Assembly: GCF_002210095.1 (NCBI RefSeq) | Contig: NZ_AQQR01000026.1 | Coordinates: 1-54,026 of the forward strand | Direction of reading: 5' to 3' | Length of the DNA: 54,026 nucleotides | Source: Marinibacterium profundimaris | GTDB lineage: Bacteria > Pseudomonadota > Alphaproteobacteria > Rhodobacterales > Rhodobacteraceae | Shown: one piece after another, positions 7,419-16,579 of the stretch | Layout of the letters: every line of letters begins with the position of its first letter | Position numbering within the stretch: the stretch's first letter is position 1 | Position numbers and translations under genes: made by a program | The notes under the pieces: model-generated | Database searches by the model: none | Seen by the model: only the letters and a program-made list of their open reading frames with translations | What the model was told of the DNA's origin: nothing

Positions 7419-10415
7419 ATGGCAAAGAAGATGCTCATCGACGCCACCCACGCGGAGGAAACCCGCGTCGTGGTGGTGGAAGGAAACAAGGTCGAGGAAT
7501 TCGATTTTGAATCCGAAAACAAGCGCCAGCTCGCTGGAAACATCTATCTCGCAAAGGTAACGCGGGTCGAACCGTCGCTTCAGGCGGCCTTCGTCGATTA
7601 CGGCGGAAACCGGCATGGCTTCCTCGCCTTTGCCGAGATCCATCCGGATTACTACCAGATCCCGGTCGCCGACCGCGAGGCGCTGATGGAAGAAGAGCGC
7701 GCCTACGCCGAGTCGATGCGCGCCCGTGACGAAGAGGAGGACAAGAAGAAGTCCTCCCGCTCGCGCAGCTCGAGCTCGCGGTCGAAATCCAGCTCTTCGA
7801 CCAGGGCGGCCCGGACCAAGTCCAATGACCCGGTAGAGACCAAGGAGGTCGAAACCGGCGAAATCAGCGGCATGGAGACGATCGATCTCGGCACGGACGA
7901 GGAAACCACGGAAACCGAGGCCAGCACGCTGGTCGAGGATACCGGGACCGAAACGACCGCGACCGAAGGCACCGAGGCCGACTCGCAAGAGACGGACGAG
8001 GGGGCAGACGCACCCGTCGCGACGGCCGAGGCCGCGCAGGACGAGACCGCCGACAACAGCTCGGACGAGGGTGACGCCGAGGTCGACAGCGCCGAGGACG
8101 ACAGCGCGGACGACGACGGCGACCAGGACGGCGACGACGAGTCCGACAAGGACGATGACACGGATACCCGTGACGACGCCTCCGCGCGCGACGACACCAT
8201 CGAATCCGTCGCCGAGGAAGACGACAGCGAGGACATCCGTCCGCCGCGCAAGCCGCGTCCGCGCCGCTACAAGATCCAGGAAGTCATCAAGGTCCGCCAG
8301 ATCCTTCTGGTGCAGGTCGTCAAGGAAGAGCGCGGCAACAAGGGCGCCGCGCTGACCACTTATCTGTCGCTCGCCGGTCGCTACTGCGTGCTGATGCCCA
8401 ACACCGCCCGTGGCGGCGGCATCTCGCGCAAGATCACCAGCGCCGCCGACCGCAAGAAGCTCAAGGAAATCGCGACCGAGATCGATGTGCCCACCGGCGC
8501 GGGCCTGATCATCCGGACCGCCGGCGCCAAGCGCACCAAGACCGAGATCAAGCGCGATTACGAATACCTGCAGCGGCTCTGGGAACAGATCCGCGAGCTG
8601 ACGCTGAAATCCATCGCGCCGGCCAAGATCTACGAAGAGGGCGACCTGATCAAACGCTCGATCCGCGACCTGTATTCTCGCGAGATCGACGAGGTCCTGG
8701 TCGAGGGCGAGCGCGGCTACCGCGTGGCCAAGGACTTCATGAAGATGATCATGCCGTCCCACGCCAAGAACGTGAAACGCTACGACGAGACCATGCCGCT
8801 CTTCGCCCGCTACCAGGTCGAAAGCTACCTGGGCGGCATGTTCAACCCGACGGTGCAGCTGAAATCCGGCGGCTACATCGTGATCGGCGTGACCGAGGCG
8901 CTCGTGGCCATCGACGTCAACTCCGGCCGGGCCACCAAGGAAGGTTCGATCGAGGAAACCGCGCTGAAGACCAACCTGGAGGCCGCCGACGAGGTGGCCC
9001 GCCAGCTGCGCCTGCGTGACCTGGCCGGGCTGATCGTCATCGACTTCATCGACATGGACGAGCGCAAGAACAACGCCGCCGTCGAGAAGCGGATGAAGGA
9101 CCGGCTCAAGACCGACCGCGCGCGCATCCAGGTGGGGCGCATCTCGGGCTTCGGCCTGATGGAGATGTCGCGCCAGCGCCTGCGCCCGGGCATGATCGAG
9201 GCGACGACACAGCCGTGCCCGGCCTGCCACGGCACCGGCCTGATCCGGTCGGACGACAACATGGCGCTGTCGATCCTGCGCCAGGTCGAAGAGGAAGGCG
9301 TGCGCCGCCGCTCGCGCGAGGTGCTGGTGAAATGCCCGGTGGGCATCGCCAACTTCCTGATGAACCAGAAGCGCGAACATGTCGCCCAGATCGAACAGCG
9401 CTACGGCCTGTCCGTGCGCCTGGAAGGCGATCCGCATCTGGTAAGCCCGGATTTCTCGCTCGAACGCTTCAAGACCGCGACGCGTGCCGTCCCCGTGGCG
9501 ACCGCCCCGGTGGTTTCGGCCGACAGTTCGATCATGGACATGATCGACGCGGACGCCGAGGACGAGACGGAAGAGGACAGCGTCGAGACCCCGGTCGAGG
9601 ACGAAGCGCCCGCGCCCGTTGAGAAATCCGAAACGCCCGAGAGCGACGAGGACACGCCGAAGCCGAAGAAGCGGCGCCGGCGGCGTCGGCGGAAGTCGAG
9701 CAAGTCCTCGGGCAGCGGCTCGGGCGAGAACGGGTCCGAGAACGGTTCGGACAATGGCTCGGACAACGGCTCCGACACCGGGTCGGACGAAGGCGGCGAC
9801 AAGGCCAAGAGCAGCCCCGGGACAAGCGGATCGGATGCGGCCACCGCGTCCGAAGCCGACAGCTCGGGCGAGACCCCGGCCGAGGCGCCTGTGACAGCGG
9901 CCGAGACCCCCGTGGCGGACACGCCCGAGGAAGCGCCGGCAGCCGAGCTTGCAACCGCCGACGGCACCGCCGAAGAGGCCGCTCCGGCCGAACTGGACCT
10001 GCCTGTCGCGCCGGATGACGAAGTTGCGCCGCAGCCGGCCTTTGCCCCCGAGGGCGAGGCCGAGCCGATGGCCGCCGCGCCCGTTGAGGAGCCCGTCGCG
10101 CCCGAACTGGACGCGGTGAGCGAGCTTGAGGCGCCGGTGCCGGCAGACGAAGCCCCGGTCCTGGAAGCCGTGGCCGAGGCCCCGGCAGAGGCGGTCGTCA
10201 GCGAGGACGCGCCGGTCGAAGGGACCGCCACCGAGGAGGCCCCGACCGAGACGGCCGCCACCGAGCAGGCTCCGTCCGCGACGGTATCGGACGACACGCG
10301 CGAAGAGCCCGCCGAAAAGGAACCGGAATCCGTCGCGGCCGAGGCCACGGCAGAGCCCGATCCTGAACAACCGCCGAAGCCCAAGCGGCGCGGCTGGTGG
10401 TCCATGGGATCGTGA
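7419..10415 (+). CDS. rne: ribonuclease E
   Basis: Essential endoribonuclease of mRNA decay and rRNA processing and scaffold of the degradosome, 998 residues. MAKKMLIDATHAEETRVVV is the family start, followed by the S1 domain. In S1 a Ser/Arg run and a strongly acidic insertion (about residues 100-285) separate its two halves, the second resuming at RYKIQEVIKVRQILLVQVV. Catalytic Asp499 (VAIDVNSGR) and Asp542 (VIDFIDM) are present, as is the zinc link CPACHGTG (Cys600, Cys603). The last 290 residues are disordered, with an Arg/Lys patch (KKRRRRRRRK), Ser/Gly/Asn repeats and Ala/Pro/Glu repeats, ending in KPKRRGWWSMGS, a probable degradosome or RNA contact. An AAGGA site precedes the ATG. Confidence 0.95.
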   Translation: MAKKMLIDATHAEETRVVVVEGNKVEEFDFESENKRQLAGNIYLAKVTRVEPSLQAAFVDYGGNRHGFLAFAEIHPDYYQIPVADREALMEEERAYAESMRARDEEEDKKKSSRSRSSSSRSKSSSSTRAARTKSNDPVETKEVETGEISGMETIDLGTDEETTETEASTLVEDTGTETTATEGTEADSQETDEGADAPVATAEAAQDETADNSSDEGDAEVDSAEDDSADDDGDQDGDDESDKDDDTDTRDDASARDDTIESVAEEDDSEDIRPPRKPRPRRYKIQEVIKVRQILLVQVVKEERGNKGAALTTYLSLAGRYCVLMPNTARGGGISRKITSAADRKKLKEIATEIDVPTGAGLIIRTAGAKRTKTEIKRDYEYLQRLWEQIRELTLKSIAPAKIYEEGDLIKRSIRDLYSREIDEVLVEGERGYRVAKDFMKMIMPSHAKNVKRYDETMPLFARYQVESYLGGMFNPTVQLKSGGYIVIGVTEALVAIDVNSGRATKEGSIEETALKTNLEAADEVARQLRLRDLAGLIVIDFIDMDERKNNAAVEKRMKDRLKTDRARIQVGRISGFGLMEMSRQRLRPGMIEATTQPCPACHGTGLIRSDDNMALSILRQVEEEGVRRRSREVLVKCPVGIANFLMNQKREHVAQIEQRYGLSVRLEGDPHLVSPDFSLERFKTATRAVPVATAPVVSADSSIMDMIDADAEDETEEDSVETPVEDEAPAPVEKSETPESDEDTPKPKKRRRRRRRKSSKSSGSGSGENGSENGSDNGSDNGSDTGSDEGGDKAKSSPGTSGSDAATASEADSSGETPAEAPVTAAETPVADTPEEAPAAELATADGTAEEAAPAELDLPVAPDDEVAPQPAFAPEGEAEPMAAAPVEEPVAPELDAVSELEAPVPADEAPVLEAVAEAPAEAVVSEDAPVEGTATEEAPTETAATEQAPSATVSDDTREEPAEKEPESVAAEATAEPDPEQPPKPKRRGWWSMGS

Positions 10416-10438
10416 TAAAGACAGCGTGAATGAAACAG

Positions 10439-10463
10439 GGCGCGGCTTCGGCCGCGCCTTTTT
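10439..10463 (+). terminator. rho-independent terminator of rne
   Basis: 8-bp GC-rich stem GGCGCGGC / GCCGCGCC closed by a TTCG tetraloop and followed by TTTTT, 23 bases after the rne stop. This is a textbook intrinsic terminator. Confidence 0.92.
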
Positions 10464-10530
10464 CGTTTGGGAGACCTTTCTGGGGTCCTTTCGGCGGAGC
10501 GTTCGGCCGGCCCCGAGCCGGGCGCGCGGC

Positions 10531-10764
10531 CTAGCCGCCCTTGCGCACCAGGTAGATCTGCATCTCGTCCCGGTCTTCCTGCCCCAGCAGGCCATGCCCG
10601 GCCTCCCGGCAGAAATGCGGCACGTCGATCACCGCCGCCGGATCATCGGCCCAGATCTGCAGCACCGCGCCCTCGGGCAGCGCCTGCAGCCGCTTGCGGG
10701 CCTTGAGGACGGGCAGGGGGCACAGCAGGCCCCGGGCGTCGAGCGTTTCGCTGATCTCGGTCAT
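10531..10764 (-). CDS. tusA: TusA/SirA family sulfurtransferase
   Basis: 77-residue sulfur carrier of the TusA family. The active-site motif LDARGLLCPLPVLKARK carries the persulfide-forming Cys15; the fold pattern (CPxP helix, then WADDPAAVIDVPHFC) is typical. Members relay sulfur for tRNA thiolation, molybdenum cofactor or other pathways; which one applies here cannot be told from the sequence. It is divergent from ccdA, 93 bases apart, an arrangement that fits a role in thiol/sulfur handling. Confidence 0.88.
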   Translation of the reverse strand: MTEISETLDARGLLCPLPVLKARKRLQALPEGAVLQIWADDPAAVIDVPHFCREAGHGLLGQEDRDEMQIYLVRKGG

Positions 10765-10857
10765 GTCCCTTCAGATAGGCCCGGGCAGCGCCGCTGTCCA
10801 CGGGGATGTGACCTCTCGGCGCGTGACTGCCTGCGCGGAATGCCCTAAGCGAAAGTC

Positions 10858-11610
10858 ATGTTCGGACTGGATATCATCGACGCGGCCCTTCTGCCGGCCA
10901 TGGCCATCGCCCTTTTCGCGGGGCTTATCAGCTTTCTGTCGCCCTGCGTGCTGCCCATCGTGCCGCCGTACCTCGCCTATATGAGCGGGGTTTCGGTGAA
11001 TGAGCTGAGCTCGGACCAGCGCGAGCGGAACCCGGCGCTGCTGCCGGCGGTGTTTTTTGTTCTGGGCCTGTCGACGGTGTTCCTGTTCCTGGGCTTCGCG
11101 GCCTCGGCCATCGGGTCGGTCTTTCTGGCCTACCAGGGCTGGTTCAACACCATCGCGGGCCTTCTGGTGATGGGGTTCGGCGCGCATTTCGTCGGCGTCT
11201 ACCGGATCGGCTTTCTTGACCGCGAGGCGCGGATCGACGTCGGCGACCGGGGCGGGTCGTCCTTCGGGGCCTATGTGCTGGGCCTGGCCTTCGCCTTCGG
11301 CTGGACCCCCTGCATCGGTCCGCAGCTGGGCGCGATCCTGTCGCTGGCGGCGTCCGAGGCCTCTGTCACGCGGGGCACCGCGCTGCTGGCGGTCTATGCC
11401 ATGGGCCTTGGCGTGCCCTTCCTGCTGGTCGCGGCCTACCTGCCGCGCCTTGGCGGGCTGATGGGCTGGATGAAGCGCCACATGGAACAGATCGAGCGTG
11501 TCATGGGCCTGTTGCTCTGGACCGTCGGCCTGCTGATGCTGACGGGCGGCTTCTCGCGCTTCTCCTACTGGCTGCTGGAGACCTTCCCGGGCCTTGCGAT
11601 GCTGGGCTGA
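10858..11610 (+). CDS. ccdA: cytochrome c biogenesis protein CcdA
   Basis: Inner-membrane thiol:disulfide transporter of 250 residues with six predicted membrane helices that moves reducing equivalents from cytoplasmic thioredoxin to the periplasm, mainly for apocytochrome c reduction. The paired redox cysteines are Cys30 in SFLSPCVLPIVPPY and Cys152 in FGWTPCIGPQLG, both in the conserved Pro-flanked context. The ATG at 10858 begins directly with the first membrane helix. It stands alone, with the hydrolase gene 78 bases downstream. Confidence 0.92.
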   Translation: MFGLDIIDAALLPAMAIALFAGLISFLSPCVLPIVPPYLAYMSGVSVNELSSDQRERNPALLPAVFFVLGLSTVFLFLGFAASAIGSVFLAYQGWFNTIAGLLVMGFGAHFVGVYRIGFLDREARIDVGDRGGSSFGAYVLGLAFAFGWTPCIGPQLGAILSLAASEASVTRGTALLAVYAMGLGVPFLLVAAYLPRLGGLMGWMKRHMEQIERVMGLLLWTVGLLMLTGGFSRFSYWLLETFPGLAMLG

Positions 11611-11688
11611 CACGGCTGACTGGTCGGCCTTAATCCGACCATGATCCCACCACGATAGGCTGCTAGGGTAGGGTCAAAGAGGTCCCAG

Positions 11689-12915
11689 ATGAGCAGTCCC
11701 CCTACCCATGCGGTCAGGCGCCGCCGGGTGTTCTATATTCCGGGCTACGATCCGATCCCTCCGCGCAAGTACCGCGAAATCTATCGGCGGGAGGGCGCGG
11801 AGCAGGCGGCTGTGTCCGGCTATGAGCTGTCGATCGCGCCGCGCAGCGCAGGCGAGGGGCGCTATGGCTGGAGCGTTACGGGCCGGATGGACGGCGCCGA
11901 GGTGCAGGCGGAGATCGACGTGCTGGTCTGGTCCGATATCGTCAGGGCCTCGATGTCGAGGTCGATCCCGGCGACCTACGGCCAGCTGGCGCGGACCGCC
12001 TGGAGCTATATCGGCAGCGGCGCCTTCTTCCGACTGATGCGCCTGCGCAAGGGGCCGATGATCGCCGCGCTTTATCCGGTGGGGATGTTGATGCTTTACC
12101 TCGCGGTGGCGGGGCTGGCGGGCTGGGCCGTGGGCGCGACCCTGGCCGGGCTGGCCGGTGGCTGGGGCGTGGCTTTGGGCTGGCTGCCGGGGCTGGCCGT
12201 GGCGGCGCTGGTGCTGCGGGGGGCGCGGGCGCTGGATGGCCGGACCTTCGTCTTCTACCTGATGCACGATTTCGCCTATTCCGCGCAGCGTGACGGGGCG
12301 ATCCCCGGGCCGCTGTCGGACCGGCTGGCCGCGTTCGGGGACCTGGTGGCCGGGGCGCTGGCAGAGGAGGTGGACGAGGTTTTGGTGGTCGGCCATTCCT
12401 CGGGCGCGCATCTGGCGGTGACGATGCTGGCCGACCTGATCCGCGAGGGGCGCGTGCCCGCGGAGGGACCGGCGCTGGCGCTGCTGTCGCTGGGGCAGGT
12501 GGTGCCGATGGTCTCCTTCCTGCCCCGGGCGGACCGGCTGAGGGGCGATCTGCGCTATCTCAGCCAGCGGGAGGAACTCACATGGGTCGATGTGACGGCG
12601 CCAGGCGATGGCTGCGCCTTTGCGCTTTGCGACCCGGTGGCGGTCAGCGGCGTGGCGCCCGGGCGCAAGCGCTGGCCTTTGGTGGTGTCGGCCGCCTTCA
12701 CGCAGACCCTGTCGCCGGCCCAATGGGCGGCGCTGCGCTGGCGCTTTCACCGGCTGCATTTCCAGTACCTGCATTCCTTCGACCGGCCCGGCGATTACGA
12801 TTACTTCCGGATTACCGCCGGTCCGCTGACCCTCGCCGACCGCTACGCGGGACGTGCGCCCTCGGCCTCGCGGATCGAAACGCCGATCTCGCGCTATACC
12901 TCGGTGGCGCCATGA
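11689..12915 (+). CDS. membrane-anchored alpha/beta-hydrolase-like protein
   Basis: 408-residue protein I cannot assign to a characterised enzyme. It has an N-terminal soluble part (FYIPGYDPIPPRKYREIYRREG), two hydrophobic segments (about 125-150 and 158-180), and a C-terminal half with the serine-hydrolase elbow VVGHSSGAH preceded by HDFAYS and followed by a late HSFDRPGDYDYFR. This suggests a lipase/esterase-like alpha/beta fold, with the Ser of GHSSG as the likely nucleophile. The stop overlaps the start of the P450 gene by four bases (ATGA), so the pair is translationally coupled and probably shares a lipophilic substrate. Function is inference. Confidence 0.75.
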   Translation: MSSPPTHAVRRRRVFYIPGYDPIPPRKYREIYRREGAEQAAVSGYELSIAPRSAGEGRYGWSVTGRMDGAEVQAEIDVLVWSDIVRASMSRSIPATYGQLARTAWSYIGSGAFFRLMRLRKGPMIAALYPVGMLMLYLAVAGLAGWAVGATLAGLAGGWGVALGWLPGLAVAALVLRGARALDGRTFVFYLMHDFAYSAQRDGAIPGPLSDRLAAFGDLVAGALAEEVDEVLVVGHSSGAHLAVTMLADLIREGRVPAEGPALALLSLGQVVPMVSFLPRADRLRGDLRYLSQREELTWVDVTAPGDGCAFALCDPVAVSGVAPGRKRWPLVVSAAFTQTLSPAQWAALRWRFHRLHFQYLHSFDRPGDYDYFRITAGPLTLADRYAGRAPSASRIETPISRYTSVAP

Positions 12916-14270
12916 TCCCGCCCAAGCCCGCCGCGCGGCCCGACCGGGTGTCGCTCTTGCGGTATGCGCGGCTGTTCCGGCGCGATATCCTTTCGGCCCA
13001 GCCCGAGCGGCTTTACCGCGCCTGGATGGCGGAGTTCCGGACGCCCTTCTTCCGGTCGTTCCTGGTCAACCAGCCGGAGCTTGTGGCCGAGATCCTCAAG
13101 GCGCGGCCGATGGATTTCCCGAAATCGAACCGCGTGGGCGAGGGGCTGCGGCCGCTGCTGGGCAACTCGGTCTTCCTGACCAACGGCGCGACATGGGAGC
13201 GGCAGAGACGCATCATCGACCCGGCCTTCGAAGGCGGGCGGCTGAAGGATACCTTTCCCGCGATGCTTGCGGCGGCGGAGCGGGCCGAGGCGGCGCTGGC
13301 GGACAAGGCGGACGGCAGCCCGGTCGAGATCGAGGAGATCACCAGCCATGCCGCGGCCGACGTGATCTTCCGCACGCTCTTCTCGATCCCGATCGATCAC
13401 GCGGTGGCGGCGCAGGTCTTCGAGGAATTCCGCGCCTACCAGCGCAGCCAGCCGATCCTGAACCTTGCGGCTTTCGTGCCCGTCCCGCGCTGGGTGCCGC
13501 GCTTCTTCTCGCGTCAGTCGCGGGCCACGGCGCGGTCGATCCGGGCTCTGATCACCGGGCTGACCGAGGCGCGGCAGGCCGAGATCGCGGCGGGCCGCGC
13601 GCCGGACGACCTCGCGACCAAGATCATGACGACGGTGGATCCCGAGACCGGCGAGGGGTTCGATACGGCCGAAATGGTGGACCAGGTGGCGATCTTCTTC
13701 CTCGCGGGGCACGAAACCAGTGCCTCGGCCCTGGGCTGGGCGCTCTATCTGCTGGCGCTCTTCCCCGACTGGCAGGAAAAGGTGGCACAGGAGGCGCGGG
13801 GCATCGAGACCTGGGAGTTCGCCGCGGTGTCGCGGTCGCGGGTGACGCGGGACGTGTTCCGCGAGGCGCTGCGTCTGTATCCGCCGGTGCCGATGATGGT
13901 GCGCGAGGCGACGGGCTGTGAGCGGTTCAGGGACCGGGAGGTGCCGAAAGGGGCGCAGCTGGTGCTGAGCCCCTGGCATCTGCACCGGCACAATCGGCTC
14001 TGGGAGGATCCCGATGGGTTCGATCCGGCGCGCTGGCGGACGGAGAACGGACGGCAATGCGGGCGCGAAGCCTTCATCCCGTTTTCCGCCGGCGCGCGGG
14101 TCTGTACCGGGGCAGGGTTCGCGATGATCGAGGGTGTGCTGATCCTCGCCCGCTTGATGGCGCGGTTCGAGGTCAGGCCGGTGGCGGACAAGGTTCCGGT
14201 GCCGGTGGCGCATCTGACGGTGCGGTCGCGGGACGGGATCTGGCTGGAGGTCAGGGAGCGGGGAGAGTAA
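12912..14270 (+). CDS. cytochrome P450
   Basis: 452-residue soluble bacterial P450. The I-helix oxygen-activation motif is AGHETS (265-270), the K-helix ExxR is Glu318-Arg321 (FREALRLYPP), and the haem loop is FSAGARVCTG with Cys398 as thiolate ligand. The architecture resembles fatty-acid/alkane or CYP102-like families more than camphor-type P450s, judging by the MVREATGCERF and PWHLHRHNRLWEDPD segments. The substrate is unknown. No ferredoxin or reductase gene is adjacent, so redox partners must come from elsewhere. The start is fixed by the ATGA overlap with the upstream hydrolase-like gene. Confidence 0.93.
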   Translation: MIPPKPAARPDRVSLLRYARLFRRDILSAQPERLYRAWMAEFRTPFFRSFLVNQPELVAEILKARPMDFPKSNRVGEGLRPLLGNSVFLTNGATWERQRRIIDPAFEGGRLKDTFPAMLAAAERAEAALADKADGSPVEIEEITSHAAADVIFRTLFSIPIDHAVAAQVFEEFRAYQRSQPILNLAAFVPVPRWVPRFFSRQSRATARSIRALITGLTEARQAEIAAGRAPDDLATKIMTTVDPETGEGFDTAEMVDQVAIFFLAGHETSASALGWALYLLALFPDWQEKVAQEARGIETWEFAAVSRSRVTRDVFREALRLYPPVPMMVREATGCERFRDREVPKGAQLVLSPWHLHRHNRLWEDPDGFDPARWRTENGRQCGREAFIPFSAGARVCTGAGFAMIEGVLILARLMARFEVRPVADKVPVPVAHLTVRSRDGIWLEVRERGE

Positions 14271-14313
14271 AACTTTCCCTGAAAGTTTTGGCAAAAGTTT
14301 CAGAGAAACTTTT
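14269..14313. terminator. tandem AT-rich hairpins, probable bidirectional terminator
   Basis: Two consecutive perfect 9-bp stems with 3-base loops: AAAACTTTC / GAAAGTTTT (14269-14277, 14281-14289) and AAAAGTTTC / GAAACTTTT (14293-14301, 14305-14313). Each has an A tract in the 5' arm and a T tract in the 3' arm on either strand. They sit exactly at the end of the P450 gene and between convergent genes, so they can terminate both ways. A similar hairpin occurs at 41329-41349. Confidence 0.7.
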
Positions 14314-14329
14314 GGTGTGCCCGGCCTGG

Positions 14330-14560
14330 TCAGAGCCAGATTCGGACCGGGTCGTTGTTGCAGAAGATGACAACCTGGTCTCCGTTGAGCACGGCGTGAT
14401 AGCCCCGGCGGCGCAGTTCCTGTTCAAAGGCGGCCCGGCCGACAACCCTTTCCAGGTCCCGAAGCGAACGGCGCACGACCTGGCCCTGGCGCGCGGCCTT
14501 GGCATCGAAGATCCGTTGCATCCAGAGATCGGGCGGAAGGTGATGCGGCATGGTGTTCAT
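14330..14560 (-). CDS. small conserved-looking hypothetical protein
   Basis: About 76 residues; not recognised. Sequence MNTMPHHLPPDLWMQRIFDAKAARQG, then a basic helix RRSLRDLERVVGRAAFEQELRRRGYHAVLNGDQVVIFCNND. It follows the RHH gene by about 23 bases in the same direction and is probably the last gene of the fumC operon. Starts at 14575 (TTG), 14560 or 14551 (ATG) are all possible. The RRGYHAVLNGDQVVIFCN end looks like a small DNA/RNA-binding or adaptor fold, but this is a guess. Confidence 0.6.
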   Translation of the reverse strand: MNTMPHHLPPDLWMQRIFDAKAARQGQVVRRSLRDLERVVGRAAFEQELRRRGYHAVLNGDQVVIFCNNDPVRIWL

Positions 14561-14583
14561 GCCGGCAGAGTGCAAGATCGAGG

Positions 14584-14799
14584 TTAACGGGCCCTTAACC
14601 GCCGCAGCACGAACAGCCGGATCGCCGAGGCGAGGCCGGTGTCCAGGTCGCGCTCGGCGTCGATCTCGGCTGCCAGCGCGTTGAGCGGGCGGCCCTCCTC
14701 GGCGGCGATCTCGCGGAAGGCGGCCCAGAACTCGTCTTCGAGCGAGACGCTGGTGCGGTGCCCGCGCAATGTCAGCGACCGCTTCTTCGGCGGGCTCAT
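14584..14799 (-). CDS. ribbon-helix-helix domain protein
   Basis: 71 residues matching the RHH_4-type ribbon-helix-helix family: basic start [22 protein letters not shown], where the beta strand LRGHRTSVSLE would contact DNA, followed by two helices (EFWAAFREIAAEEGRPLNAL and the Arg-rich end). It may be a small DNA-binding regulator. The start overlaps the stop of the DUF4169 gene upstream (CAT/TCA shared bases), so it is coupled to fumC and the DUF4169 gene. Confidence 0.85.
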   Translation of the reverse strand: MSPPKKRSLTLRGHRTSVSLEDEFWAAFREIAAEEGRPLNALAAEIDAERDLDTGLASAIRLFVLRRLRAR

Positions 14800-14972
14800 T
14801 CGTCGGACTTGTGGCCGTCGAGGCGCCGGCTGGCGCGCTCGGCTTCGGCCTTTGCGCGGTCCTTCTCGGCCCTGGTCCGGCCGAATTTCACCGCGTTCTG
14901 GTCGGCGCGGGCCTTTGCATCGGCCCGCGCCTTGTCTTTCCGGACCCTGTTCAGGTTGACCGGCTTGCTCAC
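14796..14972 (-). CDS. DUF4169 family protein
   Basis: 58-residue, highly charged helical protein. It starts with GTG, whose bases overlap the fumC stop (GTGA), and reads [20 protein letters not shown], then [18 protein letters not shown] and ends [10 protein letters not shown], the hallmark pattern of the DUF4169 family found next to fumC in Rhodobacterales. Function unknown. Too short for many ORF callers. Confidence 0.85.
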   Translation of the reverse strand: MSKPVNLNRVRKDKARADAKARADQNAVKFGRTRAEKDRAKAEAERASRRLDGHKSDE

Positions 14973-16363
14973 GCCTTGGGCCCGATCATGTCCTCCGGGC
15001 GCACGACGCGGTCGAAGGTTTCCTCGTCGACGAAGCCGAGTGCGATCGCTTCTTCCTTCAGCGTGGTGCCGTTCTTGTGCGCCGTCTTGGCCACCTTGGT
15101 CGCGTTGTCGTAGCCGATGGTGGGGGCCAGCGCCGTCACCAGCATCAGGCTTTCCTTCATCAGCTTCTCGATCCGCGCCTCGTTGGCCTGGATCCCCGAC
15201 ACCATGTTGTCGGTGAAGGCCGAGGCACTGTCGCCCAGCAGCTGCATGGATTGCAGCACGTTGTAGCTCATCATCGGGTTGTAGACGTTCAGCTCGAAAT
15301 GGCCCTGGCTTCCGGCAAAGCCCACGGCGGCGTCGTTGCCCATCACATGGGCGCAGACCATGGTCAGCGCCTCGGCCTGTGTCGGGTTCACCTTGCCGGG
15401 CATGATCGAGGAGCCGGGTTCGTTTTCCGGCAGGATCAGCTCGCCCAGTCCCGAGCGGGGGCCGGAGCCCAGCAGGCGGATGTCGTTGGCGATCTTGAAG
15501 AGCGAGGCGGCCACCGTCTTCAGCGCGCCGGAGAACATCACCATCGCGTCATGGGCGGCCAGCGCCTCGAACTTGTTGGGGGCGGTGACGAAGGGCAGGT
15601 CGGTGATCTCGGCCATGTTCCTGGCGACCATCTCGGCCCAGCCGGGTTTCGTGTTCAGCCCGGTGCCGACGGCGGTGCCGCCCTGCGCCAGCTCGTAGAT
15701 ATCGCCGAGGCAGGCTTCGACCCGTTCGATCCCCTTGGCGACCTGGTGGGCGTAGCCGCCGAATTCCTGGCCCAGCGTCAGCGGCGTCGCATCCTGGGTG
15801 TGAGTGCGGCCGATCTTGATGATGTCCTTGAATTCATCCGACTTGGCGGCCAGCGCGGCATGCAGTTTCTTCAGTCCCGGCAGCAGCACGTCGCGCGCCT
15901 GCATGGCGATACCCACGTGCATCGCCGTGGGGAAGGTGTCGTTCGACGACTGCCCCATGTTGCAATGGTCGTTGGGGTGCACCGGGCTTTTCGAGCCCAT
16001 CTCGCCGCCCAGCATCTCGATCGCGCGGTTCGAGATCACCTCGTTCGCGTTCATGTTCGACTGGGTGCCGGAGCCGGTCTGCCAGACGACAAGCGGGAAG
16101 TTGTCGTCGAACTTCCCGTCGATCACCTCTCCGGCGGCGGCGACGATGGCCTCGCCGACTTGCCTGTCGATCGTTCCCAGCTCCAGGTTGGCCTGGGCAC
16201 AGGCCTTCTTGACCACGCCGAGGGCGCGGATGATCGGCACCGGCTGCTTCTCCCATCCGATCGGGAAGTTCATGATCGACCGCTGGGTCTGTGCGCCCCA
16301 GTACTTGTCGGTCGGAACTTCCAGCGGGCCAAAGCTATCGGTTTCGGTGCGGGTCTCGGACAT
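14969..16363 (-). CDS. fumC: class II fumarate hydratase
   Basis: Iron-independent fumarase of the TCA cycle, interconverting fumarate and malate in the cytosol as a homotetramer. The 464-residue protein contains the family signature [25 protein letters not shown] and [21 protein letters not shown]. The start at 16363 is supported by AAGGGAG upstream; a longer frame to 16387 is unlikely. It leads a compact operon with the DUF4169 and RHH genes. Divergent from the periplasmic protein gene at 16580. Confidence 0.96.
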   Translation of the reverse strand: MSETRTETDSFGPLEVPTDKYWGAQTQRSIMNFPIGWEKQPVPIIRALGVVKKACAQANLELGTIDRQVGEAIVAAAGEVIDGKFDDNFPLVVWQTGSGTQSNMNANEVISNRAIEMLGGEMGSKSPVHPNDHCNMGQSSNDTFPTAMHVGIAMQARDVLLPGLKKLHAALAAKSDEFKDIIKIGRTHTQDATPLTLGQEFGGYAHQVAKGIERVEACLGDIYELAQGGTAVGTGLNTKPGWAEMVARNMAEITDLPFVTAPNKFEALAAHDAMVMFSGALKTVAASLFKIANDIRLLGSGPRSGLGELILPENEPGSSIMPGKVNPTQAEALTMVCAHVMGNDAAVGFAGSQGHFELNVYNPMMSYNVLQSMQLLGDSASAFTDNMVSGIQANEARIEKLMKESLMLVTALAPTIGYDNATKVAKTAHKNGTTLKEEAIALGFVDEETFDRVVRPEDMIGPKA

Positions 16364-16529
16364 CGGGCGCTCCCTTCGCGTGAACACGTTACTGGCGGTT
16401 TAGCGGCGCATCGGCCCATAGGCAATCTGACACTTCCGCCGCAGCGGGCCACCGGCGGCCGGGACGGCGGGGCCGGCAAGCGGATGGGTGTCCGAAGAAA
16501 CCCCTTGAGTTCGCCCCGGGGAGAACAGA

Positions 16530-16543
16530 CACTTATATAAGTG
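16530..16543. promoter_or_regulatory. 14-bp palindrome in the fumC divergent region
   Basis: Perfect palindrome CACTTATATAAGTG, the most AT-rich point of the 216-base region between the divergent fumC and 16580 genes, 36 bases before the latter. It could be a -10 region or an operator. I see no convincing -35 hexamer at the right distance. Confidence 0.4.
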
Positions 16544-16579
16544 GAGACCCCGCCACGCGACCTGAGAGGAGAAACACGG

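Noticed and set aside
3864-10595. 2243-codon open frame antisense to dctB, dctD and rne
   Set aside because: Low-complexity His/Arg/Gly/Leu product with no domain; it is the GC-bias shadow of three real genes on the other strand.
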